A stretch of 64,000 nt of DNA from Streptococcus mitis (lineage in GTDB: Bacteria; Bacillota; Bacilli; Lactobacillales; Streptococcaceae). This document shows positions 1 to 8,904 of this stretch, piece by piece (positions within the stretch are counted from its first letter, which is position 1; every line of letters begins with the position of its first letter). The notes under the pieces were generated by a model that saw nothing but the letters and a program-made list of their open reading frames with translations, searched no databases and was not told the origin of the DNA. The position numbers and the translations under genes were made by a program. Where the stretch lies: assembly GCF_946190375.1 (NCBI RefSeq), contig NZ_CAMIAF010000014.1:1-64000 (forward strand), given 5' to 3'.

Positions 1-543
1 ACCGTTATGGGGAGGATGGGAGGTAAAGTCCTACTCACCTTCAATCTATCTTTCTGTAACTTTATCTTCGCTAGACTACTGGATAATAAAACTGCCCTTG
101 AGGTTACTAAACACCTCTATGACATCAAGAACACTCTTCACCAAGCTGACAAAGATTTCTTCCAACTCTTTCCTGTCATTCTTACCGATAATGGTGGAGA
201 GTTTGCCAGGTTTGATGATATCGAAATGGATGTGCGAGGAGAGAGTAAGCTATTCTTTTGTGACCCTAATCGCTCTGACCAGAAAGGGAGAATTGAGAAA
301 AATCACACGCTGATTCGCGACATTCTACCTAAAGGAACTTCTTTTGACAACTTAACTCAAGAGGATATTAATCTCGTCTGTTCGCATGTCAACAGTGTCA
401 AACGTGCTGCTTTGAATGGAAAGTCAGCCTATGAACTCTTTGCATTTACCTATGGAGAAGAGATTCCTAAACTTCTAGGTATTTCTAAAATACCTGCAGA
501 AGACGTCTGTCAGTCGTCTACATTACTCCAACATAAGTTCTAA
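1..543 (+). pseudogene. IS30-family transposase, C-terminal part (cut by window edge)
   Basis: The frame is open to the left edge, so only the C-terminal part of a DDE transposase is visible. The core shows LTDNGGEF (second catalytic Asp) and RIEKNHTLIRDILPKG (catalytic Glu followed by the conserved NH and R-DI-PKG of the IS30 family). The first Asp would lie just left of the window, next to the GGKVLL motif seen at the start. It ends in a normal stop about 60 bases past the core. It is convergent with the histidine kinase gene. Whether the element is complete cannot be judged from this window; no clear terminal repeat was recognised on the right side. Confidence 0.75.
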
Positions 544-690
544 AAACTAACCTTTAACCGCATTCAAACGTCTCACACTAACTTCCACCATAGCGGAACT
601 TAATCTGAAACGCTTTCAGATGAGGGGATTTTGTGCGCTCTTTTTTTCTATTCCTTACGGCTACAAAAGCGATGAAATCAAGCATGATTA

Positions 691-733
691 AAATCAGTGG
701 AACTTACCCTGACACGGATTTCCACTGGTTTTT
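691..733. terminator. Bidirectional terminator-like hairpin
   Basis: CAGTGGAA pairs with TTCCACTG, flanked by A-rich and T-rich stretches. It sits between the convergent transposase fragment and histidine kinase genes and could end transcription from both. Confidence 0.5.
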
Positions 734-748
734 AGGATTTTTATCAGA

Positions 749-781
749 CTAACTTCCACTTGGATTAGCGGTGGAAGTTAG
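749..781. repeat. 11-bp inverted repeat over the histidine kinase stop codon
   Basis: CTAACTTCCAC and GTGGAAGTTAG form a perfect 11-bp stem with an 11-base loop. The hairpin contains the stop codon and the last few codons of the kinase gene. A further CTAACTTCCAC-like copy occurs near 581, on the transposase side. It may be an insertion-associated repeat that replaced the original kinase 3' end; this is inference. Confidence 0.5.
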
Positions 782-1841
782 TTTGGGAATTTACCTTATT
801 TTCACTACCAGAGAGATTGAGAAGGAGGGTAAAGGTGCTTCCTAGACCGTACTGGCTGCTGACTGTAATTTCTCCACCCAATTGATGGGCCAATTCACGC
901 GCAATCGCAAGCCCTAAGCCATGACCACCTGTTTTCATGTTACGCGAAGTTTCGACACGATAAAGGCGTTTGAAAATATTCTCCAAATCCTCTGGAGCGA
1001 TGCCCTGTCCCTCATCGGTCACACTGATTGAAAGCTGGTTATTTTCCAGCTTAGCTACCACTTCCAACTTGGTTCCTGGAGCAGAGTATTTAAAAGCGTT
1101 ATTGACCAGATTCACCAAGATACGAGAAAGCTTGGCATAATCTCCCTCAATTCGGGCAGACTCAGGGATTACCTGCAAATGGACATCTCTCTCCTCCTGC
1201 TCAATCAAGAACTGAAATTCACTCATGCACTCAATCAAGAGCTGGTCCAGAAAAATGCTGTCCTTGCTGGTCGTTTCCACCTGATTTCTAGCTGTATTTA
1301 GAGTCAAAAAATTCAACTCCTCAACCAGTTTATTGAGTCTTTCCGTCTGACGCCCAATAGTTGCTAGATAATGCTCCTGTTCTCCTTCCTTGATAACCCC
1401 ATCCAAAATCCCTTCTACCGTCGCTTGAATCGAAGTAATGGGGGTCTTAATATCATGCGAAAGTTGAGCAATCATCAAGCCCTTTTCTCGTTCGCTTTCT
1501 TCCAAGGAATCAAAGGTCGCCTGCAAATCATGAGACATTTCATTGAAAGCTTGGCCTAATTGCTGAAATTCTACAGGTCCTTGAACCTCCAGATTTGATG
1601 AAAAGTCCTTGTCCGCTACCCGCTTGGCATGTTCCTTGAGTTTGCCCAATGAAGTAAAGACCGGCGATAGGAGAAAGAGACTAATCCCAGCACCGACAAG
1701 GCTGGCAACGATGGTCATTCCAAGCAGAAAGTAAATCTCGCTTTTCTCAATCAGCATTTTTTGAACAGCCCAAAAAACCACGATAATCGTTAGGAGTGTT
1801 GAAATGACATACCCCACTAAAATATAACTTTTTAATTTCAT
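765..1841 (-). CDS. hk08: Sensor histidine kinase, TCS08 type (SaeS-like)
   Basis: Membrane sensor kinase of 358 residues. Two transmembrane segments lie at about residues 7-27 and 37-60 with almost no extracellular loop, the pattern of intramembrane-sensing kinases. A HAMP region follows, then the H-box SHDIKTP (phosphorylated His), the N-box NLVNNAFKYS, DEGQGIAPED and GHGLGLAI of the ATP-binding domain. The start overlaps the regulator stop by four bases, so the pair is translationally coupled. In pneumococcus TCS08 is the SaeRS-like system controlling the neighbouring pavB gene (recalled from the literature). The last residues are encoded by an inverted repeat and may not be ancestral. Confidence 0.85.
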   Translation of the reverse strand: MKLKSYILVGYVISTLLTIIVVFWAVQKMLIEKSEIYFLLGMTIVASLVGAGISLFLLSPVFTSLGKLKEHAKRVADKDFSSNLEVQGPVEFQQLGQAFNEMSHDLQATFDSLEESEREKGLMIAQLSHDIKTPITSIQATVEGILDGVIKEGEQEHYLATIGRQTERLNKLVEELNFLTLNTARNQVETTSKDSIFLDQLLIECMSEFQFLIEQEERDVHLQVIPESARIEGDYAKLSRILVNLVNNAFKYSAPGTKLEVVAKLENNQLSISVTDEGQGIAPEDLENIFKRLYRVETSRNMKTGGHGLGLAIARELAHQLGGEITVSSQYGLGSTFTLLLNLSGSENKVNSQTNFHR

Positions 1842-2536
1842 TGACTACCTCGTGCTTTCTCAATTTTGTAGCCCAAGCCCCAGACGGTTTTGATAGTGGG
1901 CGTTTCTGAACTGGCATGTTTAGTCAACTCCTGTCGAAGAGCATGAATATGAACATTCAAGGTATTGGTATCATCCACATAGTCTTCTTGCCAGACCTTT
2001 TCATAGAGGTCTGTCTTAGAGAAAACCCGCTCTGGATTGCTGGCTAGAAGCCATAGAAGTTCGAAGGATTTGACTGTCAAATCAAGCGCCACATCTCCGA
2101 CTTGGACCTCATGGCTACCGTGATTCATCCGTAAATCCCCAAGACTGACGACCTCTGTCTCACCTCCACGATGAAGGCGACGCAAGATATTGTGGACACG
2201 CAAAACCAGCTCACGTGGGCTAAAGGGCTTGGCAATAAAGTCATCTGCCCCTAAGCTCAGACCGTAAATCTTGTCCTGCTCGCTAGTCTTAGCCGTGATA
2301 AAGAGAAAAGGCTGATCTGGAGATTGATACTGAACCTCACTAATCAAGTCATAACCATCCATCCGAGGCATCATGATATCTGTAATAATCAAATCAATCG
2401 GTTTTCGCTTGAAGATTTCTAAGGCCTCTACTCCATCATGAGCCACCAAAACCTGATACCCTGCTTGAACCAGATAGCGTTGATGAATATCTGTGATTTC
2501 TACCTCGTCATCAACGAGTAAAATTGTCTTTCCCAT
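1838..2536 (-). CDS. rr08: OmpR-family response regulator, TCS08 type (SaeR-like)
   Basis: Cytoplasmic DNA-binding regulator of 232 residues. The receiver domain has DDE near residues 9-11, the phospho-acceptor Asp in DLIITDIMMPRMDGY and Lys in AKPFSPREL. The C-terminal winged helix ends in VWGLGYKIE, typical of OmpR/PhoB proteins. The start is the ATG at 2536, preceded by AAAGGAGAGACAG. A longer reading to 2584 would begin inside the promoter. The adjacent surface protein gene pavB is the expected target, and possible TTAA-type half-sites are present in its promoter. Confidence 0.88.
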   Translation of the reverse strand: MGKTILLVDDEVEITDIHQRYLVQAGYQVLVAHDGVEALEIFKRKPIDLIITDIMMPRMDGYDLISEVQYQSPDQPFLFITAKTSEQDKIYGLSLGADDFIAKPFSPRELVLRVHNILRRLHRGGETEVVSLGDLRMNHGSHEVQVGDVALDLTVKSFELLWLLASNPERVFSKTDLYEKVWQEDYVDDTNTLNVHIHALRQELTKHASSETPTIKTVWGLGYKIEKARGSQ

Positions 2537-2558
2537 CTGTCTCTCCTTTGAAAAAAAC

Positions 2559-2585
2559 AGTGCTATACCACAATAGTATAACACT
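2559..2585 (-). promoter_or_regulatory. Promoter of the rr08-hk08 operon with an imperfect palindrome
   Basis: On the minus strand a TATACT -10 box is embedded in an inverted repeat AGTGTTATAC-N7-GTATAGCACT (9 of 10 positions pair). Placed over the -10 and transcription start, it looks like an operator. The binding protein is not known to me. Confidence 0.45.
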
Positions 2586-2659
2586 ATTTTAATCGCTTTA
2601 CGAACATTCTAATCGATATCTGAATTTTTCAAATCCTAGATAGAAAGTCTGTAGTTAGA

Positions 2660-5371
2660 CTAGTCATTTTCCTCTTTTTTAGCTTTCAAACCGAGGCCAC
2701 CTAATAGTCCTGCCAAGGCGAGTCCAAAGAATCCAAGAGTAGCCATTGATGTTTGAGCTTCACCAGTATATGGAAGCATGTCTTTTTGCTCTTTCATTTG
2801 ATCAGCCATCATTGGATTTGACGCCTTGTTATTAGCTGCCATCTTGCCTTCATCAGACATTTTACTTGAGGCTGCTGGAGCTTGATCTTGTTTCATGCTT
2901 AGTGTTGCCATAGGCTGACTAGCATCCATGGTTTTATCCTGCTCTTTGTTAGGCATCATCTTATCCTGGCTAGCCGCTGGCATTTGCGATTTCATATCAT
3001 CTTGATTGGCACTTGGCATTTGAGCGTTCATCTTAGACGTATCTTGATGACTATTCATCATTGGAGCCGGCATAGCTGAACCATTAGAAGATGGGACGAA
3101 GCCTGATTGCATCGGAGTAAGAGACTGATGTCCATTCAAGTTCACTGTCAAATCCTTAGTTGCTACGAGGTTGCTCAAATCTGCCTTCCCGTCTTTCGCA
3201 CCGTACACCTTGATAGTTGCTTTATAGCTTTGAGTGCCGTTTTGTTTCAAGAGGTCAAGCAAATCTTTGTCTGATTTACCTTGAGTTCCTGCCAAATCTA
3301 CTTCGTAGAAGTAGAGACCTTTGCCCAATTTCTCTACTGGTGGAAGAGCTGGATTTTTGGCTGAACCGTTGTCTGACCATGGGGCCTTGTCAGAAGCTTT
3401 CAAAATCAAACGAGTCAACATACCATCTCCGGCGAAGAATTCATATGGAATGACTTGGTTAACACCGGCTGTAAATGGACCAGGGAAGTTAGCTTTGTCC
3501 AAGTATGTAGCTGGAACATCTACTGTGTCTTTAGTATTGTCGGCTACACCTTTTTGAACTTCAGCTGGAGTAGTCAAGCCGTTCAAATTGACATCCAAAT
3601 CCTTAGTCGCTACAAGGTTGCTCAAATCTGCCTTGCCGTCCTTCGCACCATAAACCTTGATAGTAGCTTTATAGCTTTGTGTACCGTTTTGTTTTAAGAG
3701 GTCAAGAAGCTCTTTGTCAGATTTGCCTTGAGTACCTGCCAAGTCCACTTCATAGAAGTAAAGGCCTTTGCCCAATTTCTCTACTGGTGGGAGTGCTGGA
3801 TTTTTAGCTGAACCGTTATCTGACCATGGAGCCTTGTCTGATGCTTTCAAGATCAGACGAGTCAACATACCGTCACCAGCGAAGAATTCGTATGGAATAA
3901 CTTGGTTAACACCTGCTGTGAATGGACCTGGGAAGTTGGCTTTGTCCAAGTATGTAGCTGGAACATCTACTGTGTCTTTAGTATTGTCGGCTACACCTTT
4001 TTGAACTTCAGCTGGAGTAGTCAAGCCGTTCAAATTGACATCCAAATCTTTAGTGGCCACAAGATTACTCAAATCGGCCTTGCCATCTTTTGCGCCGTAA
4101 ACCTTAATTGTAGCTTTATAGCTTTGAGTACCGTTTTGTTTTAACAAGTCTAACAAATCTTTGTCTGATTTACCTTGAGTACCTGCCAAGTCCACTTCGT
4201 AGAAGTAGAGACCTTTGCCCAATTTTTCTACTGGTGGAAGAGCTGGATTTTTTGCTGAACCATTGTCGGACCATGGAGCCTTGTCAGATGCTTTCAAAAT
4301 CAAACGAGTCAACATACCGTCTCCGGCGAAGAATTCGTATGGGATGACTTGGTTGACACCGGCTGTAAATGGACCAGGGAAATTAGCTTTATCAAGGTAG
4401 CTAGCTGGAACATCTACTGTATCTTTGGTATTGTCAGCCACGCCTTTTTGAACTTCAGCTGGTGTAGTCAAGCCATTCAAGTTGACATCCAAACCTTTAG
4501 TCGCTACGAGATTTGTCAAATCAGCCTTACCATCTTTCGCACCGTACACTTTAATAGTAGCTTTATAGCTTTGAGTGCCGTTTTGTTTCAAGAGGTCAAG
4601 AAGGTCTTTGTCAAATTTACCTTGAGTGCCTGCCAAGTCCACTTCATAGAAGTAAAGGCCTTTGCCCAAGTTTTCTACTGGTGGAAGGGCAGGATTTTTA
4701 GCCGAACCGTTGTCTGACCATGGAGCCTTGTCAGATGCTTTCAAGATAAGGCGAGTCAACATACCGTCACCGGCGAAGAATTCATATGGAATAACTTGGT
4801 TGACACCAGCTGTGAATGGACCAGGGAAGTTGGCCTTGTCCAAATAAGTGGCTGGGACATCTACTGTGTCTTTGGTGTTGTCAGCTACGCCTTTTTGAAC
4901 TTCAGCTGGGGTGGTTGCTGGTTGAGCTTCATTTGCGTCACGGTCTTGTCCAGAAACTGTAGGCGCAGGATTTGTCGCAGGTTTAAGCGCATCTTCTGTT
5001 TCTTTCTTAGATTCTGGTTTTGTTTGCACTTCTTCTTTTGGCGCTACCACTTGGTCTTTATCAGCTACATTCACTTTTTCTGGAGAGCTTGTAGCATCCA
5101 AGCTTGCTTTAGGTGTTGAGTCTGCCTGTTCTGAATGAAGAGCTGTATCGACTGCTTTCTTGAGAACCTCTGCTGGCAAGTCGCTCTTTTCACTCACCGA
5201 AGCAGCGTCTGGTACGACTTGAGCAGGGGTCGGATTGACCACATCGGCACGCACAGAACTTGGTTGCCCAACTAGGACAAAGAAGCCACTGGCCACAACA
5301 ACTGAGGCAACACCGACACTAAGACGGCGAATAGACCAGCGAGTATATCTTTGATTTGGATTGAATTTCAT
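2660..5371 (-). CDS. pavB: PavB-like LPxTG surface adhesin with four SSURE repeats
   Basis: Cell-wall anchored protein of 903 residues. The N-terminus has a YSIRK-like signal (TRWSIRRLSVGVASVVVASG), cleaved near VRA-DVV. Then come a low-complexity Pro/Glu/Ala region and four copies of a 149-residue unit (from PAEVQKGVADNTKDTVDVPA to VNLNG), the streptococcal surface repeat (SSURE), which in PavB binds fibronectin and plasminogen. Copies differ at only a few positions. A Met-, Gln-, Asp- and Lys-rich linker follows, then LPYTG, a hydrophobic helix and KAKKEEND, a sortase A signal. The start is preceded by AAGGAG. Repeat number varies between strains, so assembly collapse or expansion is possible. 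Regulation by the adjacent TCS08-like pair is likely. Confidence 0.9.
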   Translation of the reverse strand: MKFNPNQRYTRWSIRRLSVGVASVVVASGFFVLVGQPSSVRADVVNPTPAQVVPDAASVSEKSDLPAEVLKKAVDTALHSEQADSTPKASLDATSSPEKVNVADKDQVVAPKEEVQTKPESKKETEDALKPATNPAPTVSGQDRDANEAQPATTPAEVQKGVADNTKDTVDVPATYLDKANFPGPFTAGVNQVIPYEFFAGDGMLTRLILKASDKAPWSDNGSAKNPALPPVENLGKGLYFYEVDLAGTQGKFDKDLLDLLKQNGTQSYKATIKVYGAKDGKADLTNLVATKGLDVNLNGLTTPAEVQKGVADNTKDTVDVPASYLDKANFPGPFTAGVNQVIPYEFFAGDGMLTRLILKASDKAPWSDNGSAKNPALPPVEKLGKGLYFYEVDLAGTQGKSDKDLLDLLKQNGTQSYKATIKVYGAKDGKADLSNLVATKDLDVNLNGLTTPAEVQKGVADNTKDTVDVPATYLDKANFPGPFTAGVNQVIPYEFFAGDGMLTRLILKASDKAPWSDNGSAKNPALPPVEKLGKGLYFYEVDLAGTQGKSDKELLDLLKQNGTQSYKATIKVYGAKDGKADLSNLVATKDLDVNLNGLTTPAEVQKGVADNTKDTVDVPATYLDKANFPGPFTAGVNQVIPYEFFAGDGMLTRLILKASDKAPWSDNGSAKNPALPPVEKLGKGLYFYEVDLAGTQGKSDKDLLDLLKQNGTQSYKATIKVYGAKDGKADLSNLVATKDLTVNLNGHQSLTPMQSGFVPSSNGSAMPAPMMNSHQDTSKMNAQMPSANQDDMKSQMPAASQDKMMPNKEQDKTMDASQPMATLSMKQDQAPAASSKMSDEGKMAANNKASNPMMADQMKEQKDMLPYTGEAQTSMATLGFFGLALAGLLGGLGLKAKKEEND
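3129..4916 (-). repeat. Four tandem 447-bp SSURE-coding repeats in pavB
   Basis: Coding repeats with a period of exactly 447 bases (149 codons). Substitutions are few and mostly synonymous, suggesting recent duplication or gene conversion. Long antisense ORFs repeated at the same period are shadows of this array. Confidence 0.9.
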
Positions 5372-5409
5372 AGGATTCTCCTTAGAGTTTTTCTTTATTT
5401 GATGACTCT

Positions 5410-5451
5410 AGTATAATCTCCTAAAATTAAAAAGGATTAAGAAAAAGTTAA
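5410..5451 (-). promoter_or_regulatory. pavB promoter with TTAA half-sites (possible RR08 box)
   Basis: A -10 box TATACT (5410-5415, minus) has no good -35; instead three TTAA motifs lie at 5427, 5437 and 5448, i.e. 10-11 bases apart. SaeR of staphylococci recognises GTTAA-N6-GTTAA, the same 11-base period, and the regulator next door is SaeR-like. The link is inference. Confidence 0.5.
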
Positions 5452-5486
5452 AATTTTTCTTAAATCCCTCTTATAAAATACTTATA

Positions 5487-6503
5487 TTAATTAAATCCAT
5501 AAACAGATTTGGTGATTTGATAGACGACATTGGAAAGTTTGCGAGCTGGCAAGACGGAATGTTTGGTCAAACGGCTGAGCATAGTCTTGCGAATGGCTTG
5601 AAAGACCTCTGGATTTTCCTGTTGAATATAGGTCCACAGCTCCCGTTTTTTAGCCAGATGCTCCGCTGTTCCAGCTCGATTGAGCAGGGCACTGGAAATA
5701 ACCGTCGTGATTTCAATATGATTCAGCAGGTATTCTCGCATTTTGGGGTGGCTTACTTTAGATAAATCAAGCTGGTCTACTAAAAGACGATTAACCTTGA
5801 GTTGCTGGTCAATACGCTTAATCATCACTTGCTCATTAACAGACTGGTCCTCACGCCCAATCAAATAACGATAAAAGTCGACAGGCAAATAGTACATGGT
5901 CTTGACCTGCTGAAGGGGGGTAAAGACAAAGAGATTATCGACATAAAAGGTATGCTCAGGCAGTTGGAACTGGCTCGCTCGCAACAAATCTGTCCGGTAA
6001 ATCAGCGAGTGCATCATGATATACTGGCCTTTGGAGAAATTTCCGACCTGATCCCAGCCAAAAATCTGCTGAACAGGCAAGACTGACTCGTAACTCATAC
6101 TCTTCTTGCGAGACTGACCTTCCTTTTCATAGACAAAATTGGTCACAAAGGCATCCACCTCTTGACATTCACTCTCTAGTTCCTGCAAGGTCTCCAAAAT
6201 TTTCAAATAGGCACGGGGATCCACCCAGTCATCACTATCAACTACTTTAAAATAACGACCAGAAGCCTCTGCCAAGCCACGATTGACAGCACCGCCATGG
6301 CCCTTATTTTCCTGATAGATGGCTCTAACAATGTTAGGATACTTGCTGGCTAAACGCTCAGCGATTTCCTGAGTCTGGTCCTGAGACCCGTCATTGATAA
6401 TCAAAATCTCAACTTGCTCACCACCAATCACTAGCGACTCCACGCAGTAATGAAGATAGGCTGCGGCATTATAGCTAGGAATGGCGATAGACAATAACTT
6501 CAT
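5487..6503 (-). CDS. GT2-family glycosyltransferase
   Basis: Probable cytoplasmic or membrane-associated glycosyltransferase of 338 residues with a GT-A fold. The N-terminus LLSIAIPSYNAAAYL, the NDGS motif near residue 38 and VDSDDWVDP (DxD-type metal and nucleotide-sugar site, about residues 92-100) are typical of family 2. The C-terminal half is helical and without membrane segments. It lies just upstream of pavB in the same direction, but a pavB promoter separates them. Substrate unknown; a role in surface glycan or glycoprotein modification is possible from context only. Confidence 0.8.
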   Translation of the reverse strand: MKLLSIAIPSYNAAAYLHYCVESLVIGGEQVEILIINDGSQDQTQEIAERLASKYPNIVRAIYQENKGHGGAVNRGLAEASGRYFKVVDSDDWVDPRAYLKILETLQELESECQEVDAFVTNFVYEKEGQSRKKSMSYESVLPVQQIFGWDQVGNFSKGQYIMMHSLIYRTDLLRASQFQLPEHTFYVDNLFVFTPLQQVKTMYYLPVDFYRYLIGREDQSVNEQVMIKRIDQQLKVNRLLVDQLDLSKVSHPKMREYLLNHIEITTVISSALLNRAGTAEHLAKKRELWTYIQQENPEVFQAIRKTMLSRLTKHSVLPARKLSNVVYQITKSVYGFN

Positions 6504-6534
6504 AATCTACTCCTTTAGGGGACTGATTTTTTCT

Positions 6535-6687
6535 TATACTCAATGAAAATCAAAGAGCAAACTAGGAAACTAGCCGCAGGTTGCTCAAAGCACTGCTTTG
6601 AAGTTGCAGATAGAACTGACGAAGTCAGTAACCATACCTACAGCAAGGCGACGTTGACGTGGTTTGAAGAGATTTTCGAAGAGTATT
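6535..6687 (-). repeat. BOX element (boxA-boxB-boxC)
   Basis: Begins (minus) with boxA (ACTCTTCGAAAATC, then CGTCAACGTCGCCTTG), one boxB with the CTGACTTCGTCAG hairpin, and ends with boxC (TTTGCTCTTTGATTTTCATTGAGTATA). BOX elements are short repeats typical of pneumococcus and close relatives. It fills most of the 309-base gap between the glycosyltransferase and trkA. Confidence 0.93.
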
Positions 6688-6789
6688 ACTCTCTCTTGTC
6701 ACTTCTTTCTATTCTACCATAAAGTCCAGCTTTTGAAGGACTTTTACTGGAATACAAGGGTTTCTGACTCTATTTCCTATCTTGGACAT

Positions 6790-6812
6790 CAAAAAAGAGG
6801 GGATCCCCCTCC
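6790..6812 (-). terminator. Terminator of the pnp-trkH-trkA operon
   Basis: On the minus strand a short G/C-rich stem, AGGGGATCCCCT, is followed by a run of T just after the trkA stop codon. Confidence 0.7.
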
Positions 6813-7478
6813 TTACGAATTTAATTCTGCCAAGTCATCTAGATACTGGTTGTTAATGACCGCCAAGATATAGGCATCTGACCTCAAGAGATCATTAGGG
6901 CCAAACTGGACATCCAAGGGTGAATTTTCTTGTTCACGAAACCCTAGAACATTGAGATTGTATTTGCCACGTAGGTCTAGCTGGCTCAGGCTTTGACCTG
7001 CCCAAACACTCGGAATTTTCATCTCCACGATAGACACATTTTTGTCCAGCTGAAAGACATCAACATTGTTATGAAAGAGAATGGTCTGCGCTAGAGACTG
7101 CCCCATTTCATACTCAGGTGAAATCACCGAGTCAGCACCGATTTTTTCTAGCACCTTCTTAGCTGTCTGGCTTTTGACCTTAGCAATAACCCTTGGTACC
7201 CCTAGACTCTTACAATGCATGACTGCAAGCACACTCGACTCTAGATTTTCCCCTGTTGCCACTACAACCGTGTCACAGGTATCAATTCCTGCAGTTCTGA
7301 GGAGTTCCTCATCTGTGATATCGCCAACAACTCCACGCGCCAAAACTGGCTCAAATTGATTGATGTGCTCTGCGTGGTCATCAATGGCAATGATATTCAT
7401 ATCTTGCTTGGCTAGGGCCGTCAGGACACTACTCCCGAAAATCCCCAAACCTAAAATTCCAATCGTACGATCTGACAT
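6813..7478 (-). CDS. trkA: TrkA/KtrA regulatory subunit of potassium uptake
   Basis: Cytoplasmic gating ring protein of 221 residues. An N-terminal RCK domain has the Rossmann GLGIFGSS nucleotide loop and the acidic residue pair IAIDD ending strand 2. A C-terminal RCK_C domain (about residues 135-215) follows. It binds NAD(H), ATP or cyclic dinucleotides in relatives and opens the TrkH/KtrB channel. The second of two adjacent ATGs is chosen because AAGGAAG is then at normal distance. It starts 13 bases after the trkH stop, so they are one operon. Confidence 0.88.
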   Translation of the reverse strand: MSDRTIGILGLGIFGSSVLTALAKQDMNIIAIDDHAEHINQFEPVLARGVVGDITDEELLRTAGIDTCDTVVVATGENLESSVLAVMHCKSLGVPRVIAKVKSQTAKKVLEKIGADSVISPEYEMGQSLAQTILFHNNVDVFQLDKNVSIVEMKIPSVWAGQSLSQLDLRGKYNLNVLGFREQENSPLDVQFGPNDLLRSDAYILAVINNQYLDDLAELNS

Positions 7479-7491
7479 CATTCTTCCTTTC

Positions 7492-8871
7492 TTATCCAAT
7501 ACTAATATCTGCTTTCATATACTGAATCAAATCTTTCTTATCAGGCTGGTAGTCAGCTAGACTGACCAGCAAGGTCAAAGGACCGATACGGCCAATAAAC
7601 ATGAGCACCATGACAATGCTAAGAGCTAGCTTGCCCAACTCTGGCGTCAGATTTGCAGTTACCCCAACTGTTGCAAGAGCTGAAATGGTCTCAAACATGA
7701 GGTAGATAAATCGCGGTGTTCCTTCTGCCGTAATTCCCAACAACATCAAGCCCAACAAGAAGGTCATCAAAAAGATAATGAAGACACTAAAGGATTTTTG
7801 GACTGTTCGAGCCTCAATGGTTCTCTGCGCAACATTAGCATGAGGTAAGCCCAACAATTCACTACGCGCAAAGACCAATAAGACAAAGAAAGTCGTAATC
7901 TTGAGACCCCCAGCCGTCCCTCCAGGCGCCCCACCCAGAAACATCTGTAGGATATAGATAAACAGGGTCACAGGCCGAGCTTGGGTGTAATCAATAGAGG
8001 CAAAACCAGCCGTTCTCATGCTGACGGTTTGGAAAAAGCTAACCAGCACTTTCTCTGGAACACCGAGATTGCCAATGGTTCCTGGATTGTGCCACTCCGT
8101 AAAGAGAGTAGATACTGTCCCAAACAGCAAAATCCCTGCAGTCAAGAAGAGAACCAGCTTGGTGTGGAAACGCAGACGGCGTTTTTTCTTCTTGTCAAAC
8201 TGGGTTGCCAAGTCAAACCAAACCATAAAGCCAAGACCACCTGTGATAATCAAGCCAGCAATAACCAGATTAATCAAGGGATCCGTCTGAAAAGCCACTA
8301 AACTGCTACTGCCGAAATTATCAAAACCAGCATTACAAAAGGCTGAAATAGCTAAGAAGATAGAGGTAAAAATACCCCGTCCCCAACCAAACTCAGGAAT
8401 AAAACGAAAACTTAGTAGGAAGGCACCCAAGCCCTCCACCAGAAAAGTCGTCAAAAAGATGGACCGCATAAAAGCCTTCAGCGACCGAGTCTCCCCGTAA
8501 CTGAAGCTCTCCTGAATGGTTTCACGACTGCGAAGACTAAGCTTTTGCTTCCCCTGAATATAAAAGACCCCGATAAAAGTCATGAGACCTAAGCCACCAA
8601 TCTGTATCAAGAGCATACAAATCAACTGCCCCCAGACATTATAGGTAGTAGCCACCGGTTGCGTAGAAAGGCCGGTTACACAGACCATAGACACCGTCGT
8701 AAAAAGATGGTCAAAATAAGTGGCCTGCGAACCACTTGCCTGAACAAAAGGCAAACTCAAAAGGAGAGAACCTATAAGAATAACTCCAGCGAAACTTAAA
8801 AAGATGCGACGAGCTGGCGAAAGTCCGCCCAAGGCCCTTTCAATTTTTTTCACAAATAATTTGAATAACAT
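7492..8871 (-). CDS. trkH: TrkH/KtrB potassium channel subunit
   Basis: Integral membrane protein of 459 residues with about ten membrane segments in four M1-P-M2 repeats. Selectivity-filter-like loops are visible: TVSMVCVTGLST, SAFCNAGFDNFG, VSMRTAGFASID and SALATVGVTAN. The family moves K+ (with Na+ or H+) together with the TrkA/KtrA ring encoded directly downstream. It starts 33 bases after the phosphorylase stop and is probably cotranscribed from the promoter at 9695-9722. Confidence 0.9.
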   Translation of the reverse strand: MLFKLFVKKIERALGGLSPARRIFLSFAGVILIGSLLLSLPFVQASGSQATYFDHLFTTVSMVCVTGLSTQPVATTYNVWGQLICMLLIQIGGLGLMTFIGVFYIQGKQKLSLRSRETIQESFSYGETRSLKAFMRSIFLTTFLVEGLGAFLLSFRFIPEFGWGRGIFTSIFLAISAFCNAGFDNFGSSSLVAFQTDPLINLVIAGLIITGGLGFMVWFDLATQFDKKKKRRLRFHTKLVLFLTAGILLFGTVSTLFTEWHNPGTIGNLGVPEKVLVSFFQTVSMRTAGFASIDYTQARPVTLFIYILQMFLGGAPGGTAGGLKITTFFVLLVFARSELLGLPHANVAQRTIEARTVQKSFSVFIIFLMTFLLGLMLLGITAEGTPRFIYLMFETISALATVGVTANLTPELGKLALSIVMVLMFIGRIGPLTLLVSLADYQPDKKDLIQYMKADISIG

Positions 8872-8904
8872 ACATCCATTGTACCATAAAAAGTAGGAGA
8901 GTAG

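Noticed and set aside
3129-4916. Possible CRISPR-like or satellite repeat
   Set aside because: Units are 447 bases, coding and in frame; no spacers.
3217-5119. Repeated antisense ORFs across pavB
   Set aside because: They recur at the 447-base period of the SSURE repeats and have no Shine-Dalgarno; they are shadows of the repeats.
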